64,000 nt of DNA, taken from positions 9,987 to 73,986 of the forward strand of contig CAAGME010000010.1 in assembly GCA_900770945.1 (NCBI GenBank), in the 5' to 3' direction. Within the stretch, counting starts at the first letter, position 1. Every line of letters begins with the position of its first letter. Of the stretch, positions 51,756-60,281 are shown one piece after another. The DNA comes from Clostridia bacterium. Lineage in GTDB: Bacteria; Bacillota; Clostridia; Christensenellales; Borkfalkiaceae. Below the pieces are notes generated by a model that was not told the DNA's origin, searched no databases, and saw only the letters and a program-made list of their open reading frames with translations. A program made the position numbers and the translations under genes.

Positions 51756-52472
51756 ATGAAAACGAGATTGACAAGCGAACATTGGCTTTTCAAAAAGCCG
51801 ATAGCGCACAGAGGATTACACGGAGAGCGGGTCGTTGAAAACGGACCGACGGCTTTTAAAAAAGCTATCGAGAAAGGCTTCCCGATAGAAACGGACGTGC
51901 AGATGAGCGACGACGGCGTGCTGTTTTGCTATCATGACGACTACATGAAGCGCGTTGCGCGCCTGCTTGCCGATATAAGAGATACCCAAAGCCAAACGAT
52001 TAAAAACCTCGTCATAGGCGAAAACGAAAGAATCCTGACGTTTAAAGAGTTTTTATCGCTCGTGGACGGCAGAGTCCCGCTTTTAATCGAGGTAAAACGG
52101 CAAAAGAAAAAGGGAATCGAACAAAAAATTTTAGACGAATTAAAGGGCTACAACGGCGAATACGTAATTCAGTCTTTCGACCCGTTTATCCTTAGAAACT
52201 TCAAAAAACTTGCGCCCGAAGTTATCCGCGGACAACTTTCCGACTCGCTCAACAAAGAAAAAAACTTTTTCGTGCGAAAGATAGTTAAAAAAATGAGCCT
52301 TAATTTTTTGTCAAAGCCCGACTTTTGCAACGTGAACATTAAAGGCTACGAAAAATCTAAAAAGTACGCAAAAGGTTTGCCCATGCTTTGCTGGACGGTA
52401 AAATGCGAAGAGGACAAAGAAAAAGCCGAAAAGATAGGTATAAATTACGTTTTCGAAAACGTTTTTAGCTGA
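51756..52472 (+). CDS. Glycerophosphodiester phosphodiesterase
   Basis: A 238-residue GDPD/UgpQ-like enzyme with no signal peptide, hence cytosolic. The catalytic IAHRGLHG (His18, Arg19), the metal-binding ETDVQMSDDG and the second His in CYHDDYMKR are present. ALIEVKR-type text (LLIEVKRQ) follows. It cleaves glycerophosphodiesters to glycerol 3-phosphate and an alcohol. Strong AAGGAGC ribosome site. Confidence 0.9.
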   Translation: MKTRLTSEHWLFKKPIAHRGLHGERVVENGPTAFKKAIEKGFPIETDVQMSDDGVLFCYHDDYMKRVARLLADIRDTQSQTIKNLVIGENERILTFKEFLSLVDGRVPLLIEVKRQKKKGIEQKILDELKGYNGEYVIQSFDPFILRNFKKLAPEVIRGQLSDSLNKEKNFFVRKIVKKMSLNFLSKPDFCNVNIKGYEKSKKYAKGLPMLCWTVKCEEDKEKAEKIGINYVFENVFS

Positions 52473-52494
52473 AAAATCCATATATAAAGATATC

Positions 52495-52530
52495 AAAACC
52501 CGCCGATAATCGACTTATAGGCGGGTTTTT
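52495..52530. terminator. Terminator with dispersed motif copy 9
   Basis: The perfect 10-bp stem AAAACCCGCC / GGCGGGTTTT encloses GATAATCGACTTATA; the exact motif spans 52504-52520. It lies between convergent genes and can work in both directions. Confidence 0.9.
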
Positions 52531-52617
52531 GCGTACAAAAGAACGCCCGACCCCAAAGGAGGAGCCGAACGCCTTTTAAAGGAAGATATAAAACTGTGTG
52601 AGCAAATTATTAGTTAT

Positions 52618-54543
52618 TTAAGCGGCAACGCCATCTACCGAAACGGAAGAAGCGTGCGCTAACTTTATGCCGTAAAGGTTATAGCCGTTAGTTGTAGTCA
52701 CCGTGAAAGTAATCGTGTTTTCGCCCTTTGCAAGTTTTATTTTGCAAAGCTCGGTAAAGGTGTTTGTCGGAACCCATACATTCTTTGAATCTGTAGGCAT
52801 AGTCGCCGTTATCCCGCCGGTATCGCCGCCGTTTACGCTGACTTTGCACCACTCCGAAAATTTAATGCTTTTATCTTTATAGCAAAACTCTGCCGATAAT
52901 TTTACGTAACATTCTTCGCTTGCCGTTATCTTAAACGTAATCGTTAATCCCACATTATTATCTACGTTCCCGATAGGATAATACCCTGCGGCGTTTTTTC
53001 TATGTGCGGGATAAGCAACAGCTCTCGTCCCGCCCGTAACGCTAACGTAAGAAGCAAGTTTTGCCTGACCCTTTTCGGTAGAATACAAAATTCTCTCTGC
53101 CGAATAGTCTTCTATGTTTGCGACAATTCCCGTTGTTCCTAAAAGTATGCCGTAAAAGTTGTGACCAGACAATTTATCGCTACTGTTTACCGTGAATTTT
53201 ATCTCGTTTACGCCGTTTTTGAGCGTTATGTAACCGAGGAAAGTTTGTTCGTTCGAAGCGACATAGTTTTCGCCGTAAGGCATTTTTGCGTTTACCGTTA
53301 TTTTTTCGTTATTTACGGTTAAATCGCACCAATCGGCAAAATTATTCGCGTTTTTAAGCTCACCGAACTCGGCGTATAAAGCAACGTTTTGCTTTTCACC
53401 CTCGGAAATTACAGAATATTCGATTGTTCTGCCCTTACCCGTATCGAGGTTGCCTACGCAAAATCTCTGCTCGGCGTTAAGTCTGCTACCGATGTTTGCG
53501 CCGCCCGTTATGGTAACGCCGCTTTCCAAAGTCTTGGCGTCCTTAACGGCGTAAAGTCGAGTATAGGAAGAAGAATAAAGTTCGGCGGATTTTGCGTAAG
53601 CGTATAAAGCTTTTACTATTGCGCCGTCCTTTTCGTCAGCAATCTGTCCGCCGATATAGCCCGCGGCGGTTCCCGTGACGGTGTAACCTATTTCTTCGCC
53701 GCCTTTCGTCGGCGTGACGGAAACTTCCGCGGAAACCTCGGTAGAGACAAGCGGAACGGAAAGAGTAAAATTATTGCCGCTTACATTCGTCAAAATCGCT
53801 TGTTTTTTTTGTCCGCCCACGGTTACTATCGCGCCGTCCGGCATCACTTCGCCCACGGTGAAATCAAAGCGCATTTCCGCGTTATATGCAAGGTACATAT
53901 ACGCTTCCGTCGGCTGTACGTTCGCCGTGTTTTGCGTAGCCGTCGCTTTAAAAGGCACGGCTAAGCTTTCCGTAAAAGCAAACGCGGAATAACCCGTATA
54001 TCCGTCGCCGCTCAAAAATTCGTTGCATTTTACAGCGGTATCGCCTACGTAATCTTGCGCCGCCGCGCCGTAATTTAAAAGGCTCACTATAAGTTTTGCC
54101 AACGGAGTATCGGCGGAAAGCTTTTCGCCGCCATTCGCCGCGCCGTCGAGAAGACTTTTCAAGTATCCGCTCAAACTGCTCGTAAATTCTTGCAAAACCA
54201 CATCGGAATCGACGGAAGCATAAAGCTTAACGGTGATATCCTTAGCCATATCTTGCGGAGCAAGCCCCGTGTAAACATACATATATCCGCCGTCGGTTTC
54301 CATATAATCGGCAAGCGTTTTTTCGTCTTTGCCGTCGAAAGAGACCTTTAAGCAAGCGTTTGCGCCGACGGACTTATCCACGGTAAATTTAACCGAAATA
54401 TCTTCGCCGAGCGACATATTCCATTTAATGGGATTAGTTCCGGCTGTAGCCGAAACTTTTTGACCCGAAGCGTAGCCGAGGGTCAAAAACGCAATCGCGA
54501 CGGCTAAAGTTATCCACAAAGTAATGTTTTTAATCGTTTTCAT
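52618..54543 (-). CDS. Secreted protein with carbohydrate-binding-like repeats
   Basis: A 641-residue exported protein with an N-terminal membrane or signal helix (about 8-27). The first about 330 residues are beta-rich and unrecognised. Two C-terminal modules of about 150 residues each (about 335-485 and 487-632) match the modules at the end of the GH3 protein upstream: both share 'G-N-V/LD - FADWC/FSEWC - TAK/TMP - F - LKNGVNEIKFTV - HNFYGI'. Carbohydrate binding is inferred from the GH3 neighbour. It follows a 52-residue gene by 13 bases and has a GAGAGGG ribosome site. Confidence 0.75.
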   Translation of the reverse strand: MKTIKNITLWITLAVAIAFLTLGYASGQKVSATAGTNPIKWNMSLGEDISVKFTVDKSVGANACLKVSFDGKDEKTLADYMETDGGYMYVYTGLAPQDMAKDITVKLYASVDSDVVLQEFTSSLSGYLKSLLDGAANGGEKLSADTPLAKLIVSLLNYGAAAQDYVGDTAVKCNEFLSGDGYTGYSAFAFTESLAVPFKATATQNTANVQPTEAYMYLAYNAEMRFDFTVGEVMPDGAIVTVGGQKKQAILTNVSGNNFTLSVPLVSTEVSAEVSVTPTKGGEEIGYTVTGTAAGYIGGQIADEKDGAIVKALYAYAKSAELYSSSYTRLYAVKDAKTLESGVTITGGANIGSRLNAEQRFCVGNLDTGKGRTIEYSVISEGEKQNVALYAEFGELKNANNFADWCDLTVNNEKITVNAKMPYGENYVASNEQTFLGYITLKNGVNEIKFTVNSSDKLSGHNFYGILLGTTGIVANIEDYSAERILYSTEKGQAKLASYVSVTGGTRAVAYPAHRKNAAGYYPIGNVDNNVGLTITFKITASEECYVKLSAEFCYKDKSIKFSEWCKVSVNGGDTGGITATMPTDSKNVWVPTNTFTELCKIKLAKGENTITFTVTTTNGYNLYGIKLAHASSVSVDGVAA

Positions 54544-54556
54544 GCTTTCCCTCTCG

Positions 54557-54715
54557 TCAACTCAAAAACCAGGTATTCGCGCCGTTGTCGTCGTTTTCCA
54601 CAATCGGTTGCCTGCCCGTTTCTATTCCGCTCGAAGTTACGATGTTTTCGCCAAACCTTACTATCAAAGTTTCGGGCGAAACGTACTTTCTTTTAATATT
54701 TTCACCTGTATTCAT
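54557..54715 (-). CDS. Small peptide of YxxPE...ITTSG type
   Basis: A 52-residue frame with an AAAGGA ribosome site 9 bases upstream. It begins MNTGENIKRKYVSPETLIVR, then FGENIVTSSGIETG and an acidic tail ending NTWFLS. Short proteins with a Tyr-x-x-Pro-Glu start and a (I/V)-(V/I)-T-(T/S)-S-G segment are common near surface glycan genes in gut bacteria and are not characterised. It sits between the GH3 gene and the second repeat protein, probably in the same transcript. Confidence 0.6.
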   Translation of the reverse strand: MNTGENIKRKYVSPETLIVRFGENIVTSSGIETGRQPIVENDDNGANTWFLS

Positions 54716-54784
54716 TTTTTAAAATCCTTTCTTATGTTTTTTATTTTTTCTACGTCTTTCTTTATAATTTTAAAAACGTTCGTT

Positions 54785-54820
54785 TATCGGAAAGCCCTAT
54801 GTTTCAAGAGCTTTCCGATA
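54785..54820. other. Intergenic hairpin
   Basis: The stem TATCGGAAAGCCC / GAGCTTTCCGATA with one mismatch lies just after the GH3 stop. On the plus strand it is followed by ACTTTTTTT; on the minus strand the T run comes 8 bases later, so it may attenuate or stabilise the mRNA between GH3 and the small peptide. Confidence 0.6.
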
Positions 54821-54828
54821 GACTTTTT

Positions 54829-57800
54829 TTACGCTTTCGTTCCCTTTTCGACAGTTATATCGGAGGAAGTAAACTTAATGCCGTAGAAGTTATGAGCGGA
54901 CATAGGCTTACTGCTATTCACAGTAAACGTTATTTTGTTCAAGCCTTCTTTCAGCTCTATAAAGCCCAAACGAACGAATTTGTTCGACGGGGTATAGTTA
55001 GTACCCGTGGGCATAGCCGCATCGGAAGTATACTTTTTGCCGTTGAGCGTTATATCCGACCAGTCGCAAAGATTGTTACCGTCTTTCAGATTGCCGAGTT
55101 CGAGGTATATTCCCGCTTTGCCTGCCTTTGAAGCGTTAACGTAGAAAGTAACTTCTCTGCCTACGCCCGTATCGAGATTGCCTAAACAACCTACGCCCGC
55201 GGTGTTCTTTTTTGCGTCGCGCACGTCTACCGTGACTGTAGAACTCTTTTCGACGTTGCTTTCAAGCTCTCCACCCGTAGTCAAGGCGTAGAAAACATAC
55301 TCGTTCCAACCCGTATCGTCAAAACTTACGTTTACATTTTCGATTGTTTCCGCCTTTTCGTAAGCCGTGACTTCGACCGTTTCCGAAGTAAACTTCAAGC
55401 CGTAAATATTTACGCCGACGTCGCCTTTCGCCGTAATCGAAATTTCGTTCAAGCCCGCTTTGAGTTCAACAAATCCGAGGCGGATAAACGCGTTCGACGG
55501 GGTCCATTCTTCGCCTTTGGGCATCGTTGCGGAAGAAGTGTACTCTTTGCCGTTCACCGTCACAACGCCCCAATCTTTAAACTGCAAATCGGAGTTTCTG
55601 TTACAGAATTCAGCGTACAAACCGACCGTTCCTCCTACGGAAGCGTTTACCGAGAAAGTAACCGTCGCGCCCTTGTTTACGTTAATATCGCCGGCGGGGA
55701 TTTTTCCTTCCGCGTTAGCGCGGTGCGCGGGAGTAGACAAAGGCTTACTGCCGGAAGTTTTAACGTAAGAAGCAAATTTTCCTTTCTCTTCAACGGCGTA
55801 AAGCGTAGAGGTTTTCGCCCAAGAGGAATCGTCTTCTTCCGTGTTGATATCGGTGATTTTAACTTCTTCCTGAGGAGTCGTTACTCCGTCAACAACGTCG
55901 GCTTTCGCTCCGTCGGACCAGGTAACTTCTTCGTCGGCATAAATATTGATACAGTCGATATTGCCGTTCTGCCCCATAGAAGTAAGTTCGATAACGTTTT
56001 CGCCTTCTTTAAGGCTTATGCAACCGAGGTTTGCTTCCACAAAGTACCACCAGCTCGGATTGCCGTTTACGGGAACAATCGTTACGATTGTTTTTCTGTC
56101 GAGCGCAACTTCGTTTACCGAAATGTAAATGCTGTCCGTCACGCGCATATTGAAAGTAGCCGAAACTCTTAACTTAAGCGTTGCCGTTTGAGCCTTTGCG
56201 CTCGATACGGTGTATTTTACGGATGCGCCGCCGTTTAAGTTAAATTCGCCTATACAGCCGACGGGCTTATCCGTTGCAATATCTTTTTTGCCTGCCGCAA
56301 GAGTTACTCTGTTCAAATTTCCTCTGCCGCCCTTTTCAAGCTCGACTTTTTCGCTTTCCGCTTCAAACGTGTAAACGTGTTTCTTGCCCTTTCCGCACTT
56401 ATTTGCACAAACCTCTTCCTCGCAAGTATCGTTCGTACAACCGCCGCATTCGGGGCAAACGGAAGTGCATTCGTGTTTCAACGGTTCATCTGCGCTCGAG
56501 CCGCCGGCGGAGGAAGTTCCCGAATCGACGCTCGCGCCGGGTTTTACGTTTATATCCTCCGGCTTTAACGCAACTACGGAGCCGACGACCGAAACGACCG
56601 CAACCGTAATCGCAAGCACTAAAGCGGTAATAGAAACAATGCTCTTAGAATTGTTTTTTATAAACGCAGACGCGCCGTTAACAGGCTTATACGCCGAGTT
56701 TTTATCGTTCGTTACCGTTTTCGTGCCGCCCGTTTTCAAGTCGTCTAAGCAGCCTTCTTTCGCCGCGCCCTCTTTAAAAGCTCTGCTTTGTACAAAGAAC
56801 GAAAGAGCAAAATAGGCAAGGCAAAGAACGGTCACTGCGGTAGCTATGATTTTTATCACAACCAAAGCTTTCTGCCACCAAGGAGTTATACGGACAAACA
56901 TCGTCGTCGCCTTTATGCCGTTCATAACGTTACCATGAAGCTCTGCGTACAAAATTCTCCTTGCGGCTTCTCTTACGGCGAGAGCAACGGTCGGATTATC
57001 CTTGTAATCGTCGAAAGCCGTTGCGCTTCCTCCCCAAAGCCAAAGATCCTGCCCGGCGCATACAGCGTTAGCCATTGCCTTTTTATCGAGCATATGTATG
57101 CCGACGGCGGCGTCCGTTTCAATCGCACCGGTAAAGCCCCACTCTTTTCTTAAAAGCGTAGTTAAAAGCCCTTCGTGTCTACCCGACCAAACGCACCCTA
57201 CGCGGTTGAACGAGGACATTATACCGTTTAACTGCATACTCGTAACAGCCATTTCTATGCCCTTTGCGTGGAGTTCACGGATAGTTTGTTCGTTTGCCCA
57301 GGTCGTCGTGCCGTAACGATTGCGCTCCTGGTCGTTCATGATAAAGTGCTTTGTGAAAAGTATTATGCCCCTATGCTGCAAACCTTTGGACTGCGCCGAG
57401 AGCATTGCGCCCGTCATAAACGCGTCTTCCGAATAGTACTCCCAATTTCTGCCGGAAAAAGCCGATCTATGCAAATCCGCACCGAGACCGTTTAAGGAAG
57501 TGTGGTTTGCGTGCATCATTTCCATACCGAACGCGTCGCCGACCCTGTAAACAAGCTCGGTGTTGAACGTTGCGGCAAGGTTTACTTCACTCGGGAACGC
57601 CATTACCGAACCCAAAGTCGGATTGGCTTGATTAAGCCCCGAAGGTCCGTTCTGGTTTTTACCTTCCGGTGCGCCGACGGACTCTATGCCGCGCAGAACG
57701 TGCGCGCCCGTCGTCACCAACAAAACTTGCTCTTCCCACGTCGTCTGATCCATAAACGCATTCCACTTTTCGACGTCGTAATAATCTACTTCCATCATCG

Positions 57801-60072
57801 AAACGAGCGTAAGCTTACCGTACTTATCGTTTGTTTTGCCGTAAGAAGGCATTTTGTCGCCCTCTTTTGCAATCGGTTCCACGCCGTAAGCCATATCGGC
57901 TTTCATCGTTGCGTTGTCGCATTTCATAGAGACAGGCTTCGGATAAGTGCCTTGCCAGTCGTTACGCGTTAAGTAAGTAATATGTTGGTCGGCTGTACCC
58001 TCGTAAATGTTGATATCGGCATTGTCGAAAAGGTTGGTTACGTTATACCCCGTTGCAGTGGACTTGGAATATTTTTCAAAGTCGTCCGCCGCGACGAGTT
58101 CCTTTTTAACAAGGTTTTTATTTCCGTTATAGTCCATGCCGTCGGCGGTAGTTTTGCCCTTTGCCGCAAGAATGTTGTTGAGCGCGTCGTGCGAGCTTTT
58201 GCCGACCGCAAAATAATAATCGCCGGCTTCGAGAATATAGGTTTTATAATCGTAGGAATCGTAAGTTCTCATTTCCTCGGCTTTAACCGTTATTTTCACG
58301 ACTTCACTGCCGCCGTTTGCTTTGAGCGTGGAGGTTTTTATAAAGCCTACGAGTTCGACGGAAGATTTTTCTATTCCTTTTTCCTTGTCGTAGGAAGTAT
58401 ACGGCTTTTGCAAGTATACCTGAACTACTTCCTTGCCGTCCGCGCTTCCGGTGTTGGTTACTTTTACGCTTATTTCGTAATTTTCGCCCTTCTTTTCGAC
58501 CTTATAGTCGGAATATTCGAAAGTTGTGTAAGAAAGCCCGTATCCGAACGGAAAAGCAACTTCGTCCGTATACTTCCAGTTGCCGCTGCCCGCTTTTACG
58601 CCAGCATTGCCGCTTGCGTTGCCTTGAGACAAAACAGCGTCCTCGTATCTCGTTTCGTAGTAGCGATAACCGAGGTAAATGCCCTCCGAGTAAACTATAT
58701 ACTTAGTGTTCCAAGTGTACGGATGCGACGGATTTACGCCGTCCTGACCTTTGAAAGTAAAATCGCCGAAGTTTTCGGTTGCCGGCGCTGAGTAGTTGTC
58801 ATAAACGTAAGTATCTACGAGTCTGCCGCTCGGTGTTACCTTTCCGGTCAGGGCGTTTGCGATCTGCTTAAACCCTGCGTTTCCGCCCATACCTACCCAC
58901 ATGCATGCGTCGATATCGTAGTCCTTTATCGATTTGAACTGAACGGCGTTCGCGGAGTTGATCAGAAGAATTATCTTCTTGATTTTTTTCTGTTCCTTTG
59001 CCGTTTTGAGCGCGGAAAGAACGGTTATTTCGTTAGCGGACAAATCGAGATAGTTGCCGTCAACGCAGTCGTCACCCTTTACCGTTGCCGGAGCCGCGCC
59101 GTCGTTAAAATCGAGGTCGAGCGTTTCGCCGCCGTAACGTTGAATAATGAATATAGCGGCGTCTTCGTACTCGGCGTAATTATCCGTAACGTTACCGGAC
59201 TTTGTAGAGTTGATTTCGCTCCACGGCATTTCGTTTATACGCGCTTCCTGGTAATTGATGTCCGGCATACCGAGTTCCCTATTGGAAACTTGCTTCATTC
59301 CGTACTTTGCGGCAAACAAGTACGCCGTTTCAAGTCCTTTATAAACCTGAAGATTTTGGTTTCTTAACTCTTGCGAAAGAGTGTTGTCTATACCGTTTGT
59401 CGGATTGAGATACCCCGAACCGGTACCCGTATAAAAGTATTTGTTTTTAAGTTGCGCCATGCCGAAAACGCCGATTTTCGAGTTTTGAGCAATTGGCAAA
59501 GCTTTATCGTTATTCCACAATAAGACAGTGCTTTCGCTTGCGGCTTCTTCGGATACCGCCCACGAATTGGCACGCATCGCTTTGTCGTTATAGCTTCCGT
59601 CCGCATTATAGTAGTCGGACGGAACGTATATCGGCTTTTCCGTTGACGAATCGATATCAACCTGCTTCATTGTGTTGATATTCAAAGCGTCGTTGATATT
59701 GCCCGAATACTTATTAGCAACGCCCGCGCCGACGTAGACTATTATCGTAAGGACAGCCATAAACACGCTTATACCGCCCCAGATCGTTTTGTCGAAAAAA
59801 GCTTTCATAAACCCGCCGCCCGACTTTTTAGGCTGTTTTTCTTTGGTTTTTACAAACATTACAACCGAGCCGACAAGCCCTATAAAGCAAACGATATCGA
59901 GAATAAACATAAGCGTCTGATACCATTCGCCGAAAAGCGTAGCGTGAGCGTTGATAGCCTGCGCTATCTGCTCCAAAATTACGTACGAAACAATCACGCC
60001 GACCGTCAGATAAATAACGGCGAGCGCAAAAGCCCATATCGCGATTTTAAAGATGTTGTTTTTGCTTTGCAT
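54829..60072 (-). CDS. Membrane-anchored GH3 glycosidase with C-terminal binding modules
   Basis: A 1747-residue protein from the ATG at 60072 (GGAGG, 6-base spacing). Three membrane helices (about 8-33, 52-73, 97-118) are followed by a GH3 enzyme in swapped order: the C-terminal GH3 domain and Fn3-like domain come first, then the (alpha/beta)8 domain with the nucleophile Asp near residue 987 in GFTGAIETDAAVG. Two more helices (about 1065-1095 and 1140-1168), a Cys-rich ribbon (CTSVCPECGGCTNDTC) and three binding-like modules end it. With the N-terminus inside, enzyme and modules both lie outside. Beta-glucosidase-type activity is inferred. Confidence 0.88.
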   Translation of the reverse strand: MQSKNNIFKIAIWAFALAVIYLTVGVIVSYVILEQIAQAINAHATLFGEWYQTLMFILDIVCFIGLVGSVVMFVKTKEKQPKKSGGGFMKAFFDKTIWGGISVFMAVLTIIVYVGAGVANKYSGNINDALNINTMKQVDIDSSTEKPIYVPSDYYNADGSYNDKAMRANSWAVSEEAASESTVLLWNNDKALPIAQNSKIGVFGMAQLKNKYFYTGTGSGYLNPTNGIDNTLSQELRNQNLQVYKGLETAYLFAAKYGMKQVSNRELGMPDINYQEARINEMPWSEINSTKSGNVTDNYAEYEDAAIFIIQRYGGETLDLDFNDGAAPATVKGDDCVDGNYLDLSANEITVLSALKTAKEQKKIKKIILLINSANAVQFKSIKDYDIDACMWVGMGGNAGFKQIANALTGKVTPSGRLVDTYVYDNYSAPATENFGDFTFKGQDGVNPSHPYTWNTKYIVYSEGIYLGYRYYETRYEDAVLSQGNASGNAGVKAGSGNWKYTDEVAFPFGYGLSYTTFEYSDYKVEKKGENYEISVKVTNTGSADGKEVVQVYLQKPYTSYDKEKGIEKSSVELVGFIKTSTLKANGGSEVVKITVKAEEMRTYDSYDYKTYILEAGDYYFAVGKSSHDALNNILAAKGKTTADGMDYNGNKNLVKKELVAADDFEKYSKSTATGYNVTNLFDNADINIYEGTADQHITYLTRNDWQGTYPKPVSMKCDNATMKADMAYGVEPIAKEGDKMPSYGKTNDKYGKLTLVSMMEVDYYDVEKWNAFMDQTTWEEQVLLVTTGAHVLRGIESVGAPEGKNQNGPSGLNQANPTLGSVMAFPSEVNLAATFNTELVYRVGDAFGMEMMHANHTSLNGLGADLHRSAFSGRNWEYYSEDAFMTGAMLSAQSKGLQHRGIILFTKHFIMNDQERNRYGTTTWANEQTIRELHAKGIEMAVTSMQLNGIMSSFNRVGCVWSGRHEGLLTTLLRKEWGFTGAIETDAAVGIHMLDKKAMANAVCAGQDLWLWGGSATAFDDYKDNPTVALAVREAARRILYAELHGNVMNGIKATTMFVRITPWWQKALVVIKIIATAVTVLCLAYFALSFFVQSRAFKEGAAKEGCLDDLKTGGTKTVTNDKNSAYKPVNGASAFIKNNSKSIVSITALVLAITVAVVSVVGSVVALKPEDINVKPGASVDSGTSSAGGSSADEPLKHECTSVCPECGGCTNDTCEEEVCANKCGKGKKHVYTFEAESEKVELEKGGRGNLNRVTLAAGKKDIATDKPVGCIGEFNLNGGASVKYTVSSAKAQTATLKLRVSATFNMRVTDSIYISVNEVALDRKTIVTIVPVNGNPSWWYFVEANLGCISLKEGENVIELTSMGQNGNIDCINIYADEEVTWSDGAKADVVDGVTTPQEEVKITDINTEEDDSSWAKTSTLYAVEEKGKFASYVKTSGSKPLSTPAHRANAEGKIPAGDINVNKGATVTFSVNASVGGTVGLYAEFCNRNSDLQFKDWGVVTVNGKEYTSSATMPKGEEWTPSNAFIRLGFVELKAGLNEISITAKGDVGVNIYGLKFTSETVEVTAYEKAETIENVNVSFDDTGWNEYVFYALTTGGELESNVEKSSTVTVDVRDAKKNTAGVGCLGNLDTGVGREVTFYVNASKAGKAGIYLELGNLKDGNNLCDWSDITLNGKKYTSDAAMPTGTNYTPSNKFVRLGFIELKEGLNKITFTVNSSKPMSAHNFYGIKFTSSDITVEKGTKA

Positions 60073-60149
60073 GGATAACCTCCGTTTCTTCTTTTTAGCC
60101 TTCTTAGGCTTTTCAGAACGGAAACGCAAAACTTTTTCCGTCCGCAAAG

Positions 60150-60178
60150 AGGATACGACAAAATTCGCGCGCCGTCAA
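60150..60178 (-). promoter_or_regulatory. Promoter of the GH3 operon
   Basis: On the minus strand, -35 TTGACG and -10 TATCCT with 17 bases between. The poor -10 suggests the need for an activator, and a LytTR-like repeat pair lies directly upstream. Confidence 0.65.
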
Positions 60179-60183
60179 TCGAG

Positions 60184-60213
60184 TATGCGTAAGTAGTCGC
60201 CGAAATTGCGTAA
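60184..60213 (-). promoter_or_regulatory. LytTR-type direct repeat operator
   Basis: On the minus strand TTACGCAAT (complement of 60205-60213) and TTACGCATA (complement of 60184-60192) are direct repeats 21 bases start to start, with 12 bases between. The second ends 5 bases before the -35. This spacing is typical of LytTR regulator sites. Confidence 0.65.
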
Positions 60214-60221
60214 AGTGCAAA

Positions 60222-60268
60222 AAAGAGAGAAAAAGCCGCCTTTAAAAAGCACTCTTTCTCTCTTTTCG
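60222..60268 (-). terminator. Terminator of the histidine kinase gene
   Basis: The stem AAAAGAGAGAAA / TTTCTCTCTTTT encloses about 22 bases and runs into T on the minus strand, isolating the kinase operon from the GH3 promoter. Confidence 0.75.
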
Positions 60269-60281
60269 TTTTTTTTTCATA

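Noticed and set aside
57502..58791. Plus-strand frames opposite the GH3 gene
   Set aside because: Shadows of the GH3 coding region, which has clear family motifs throughout.
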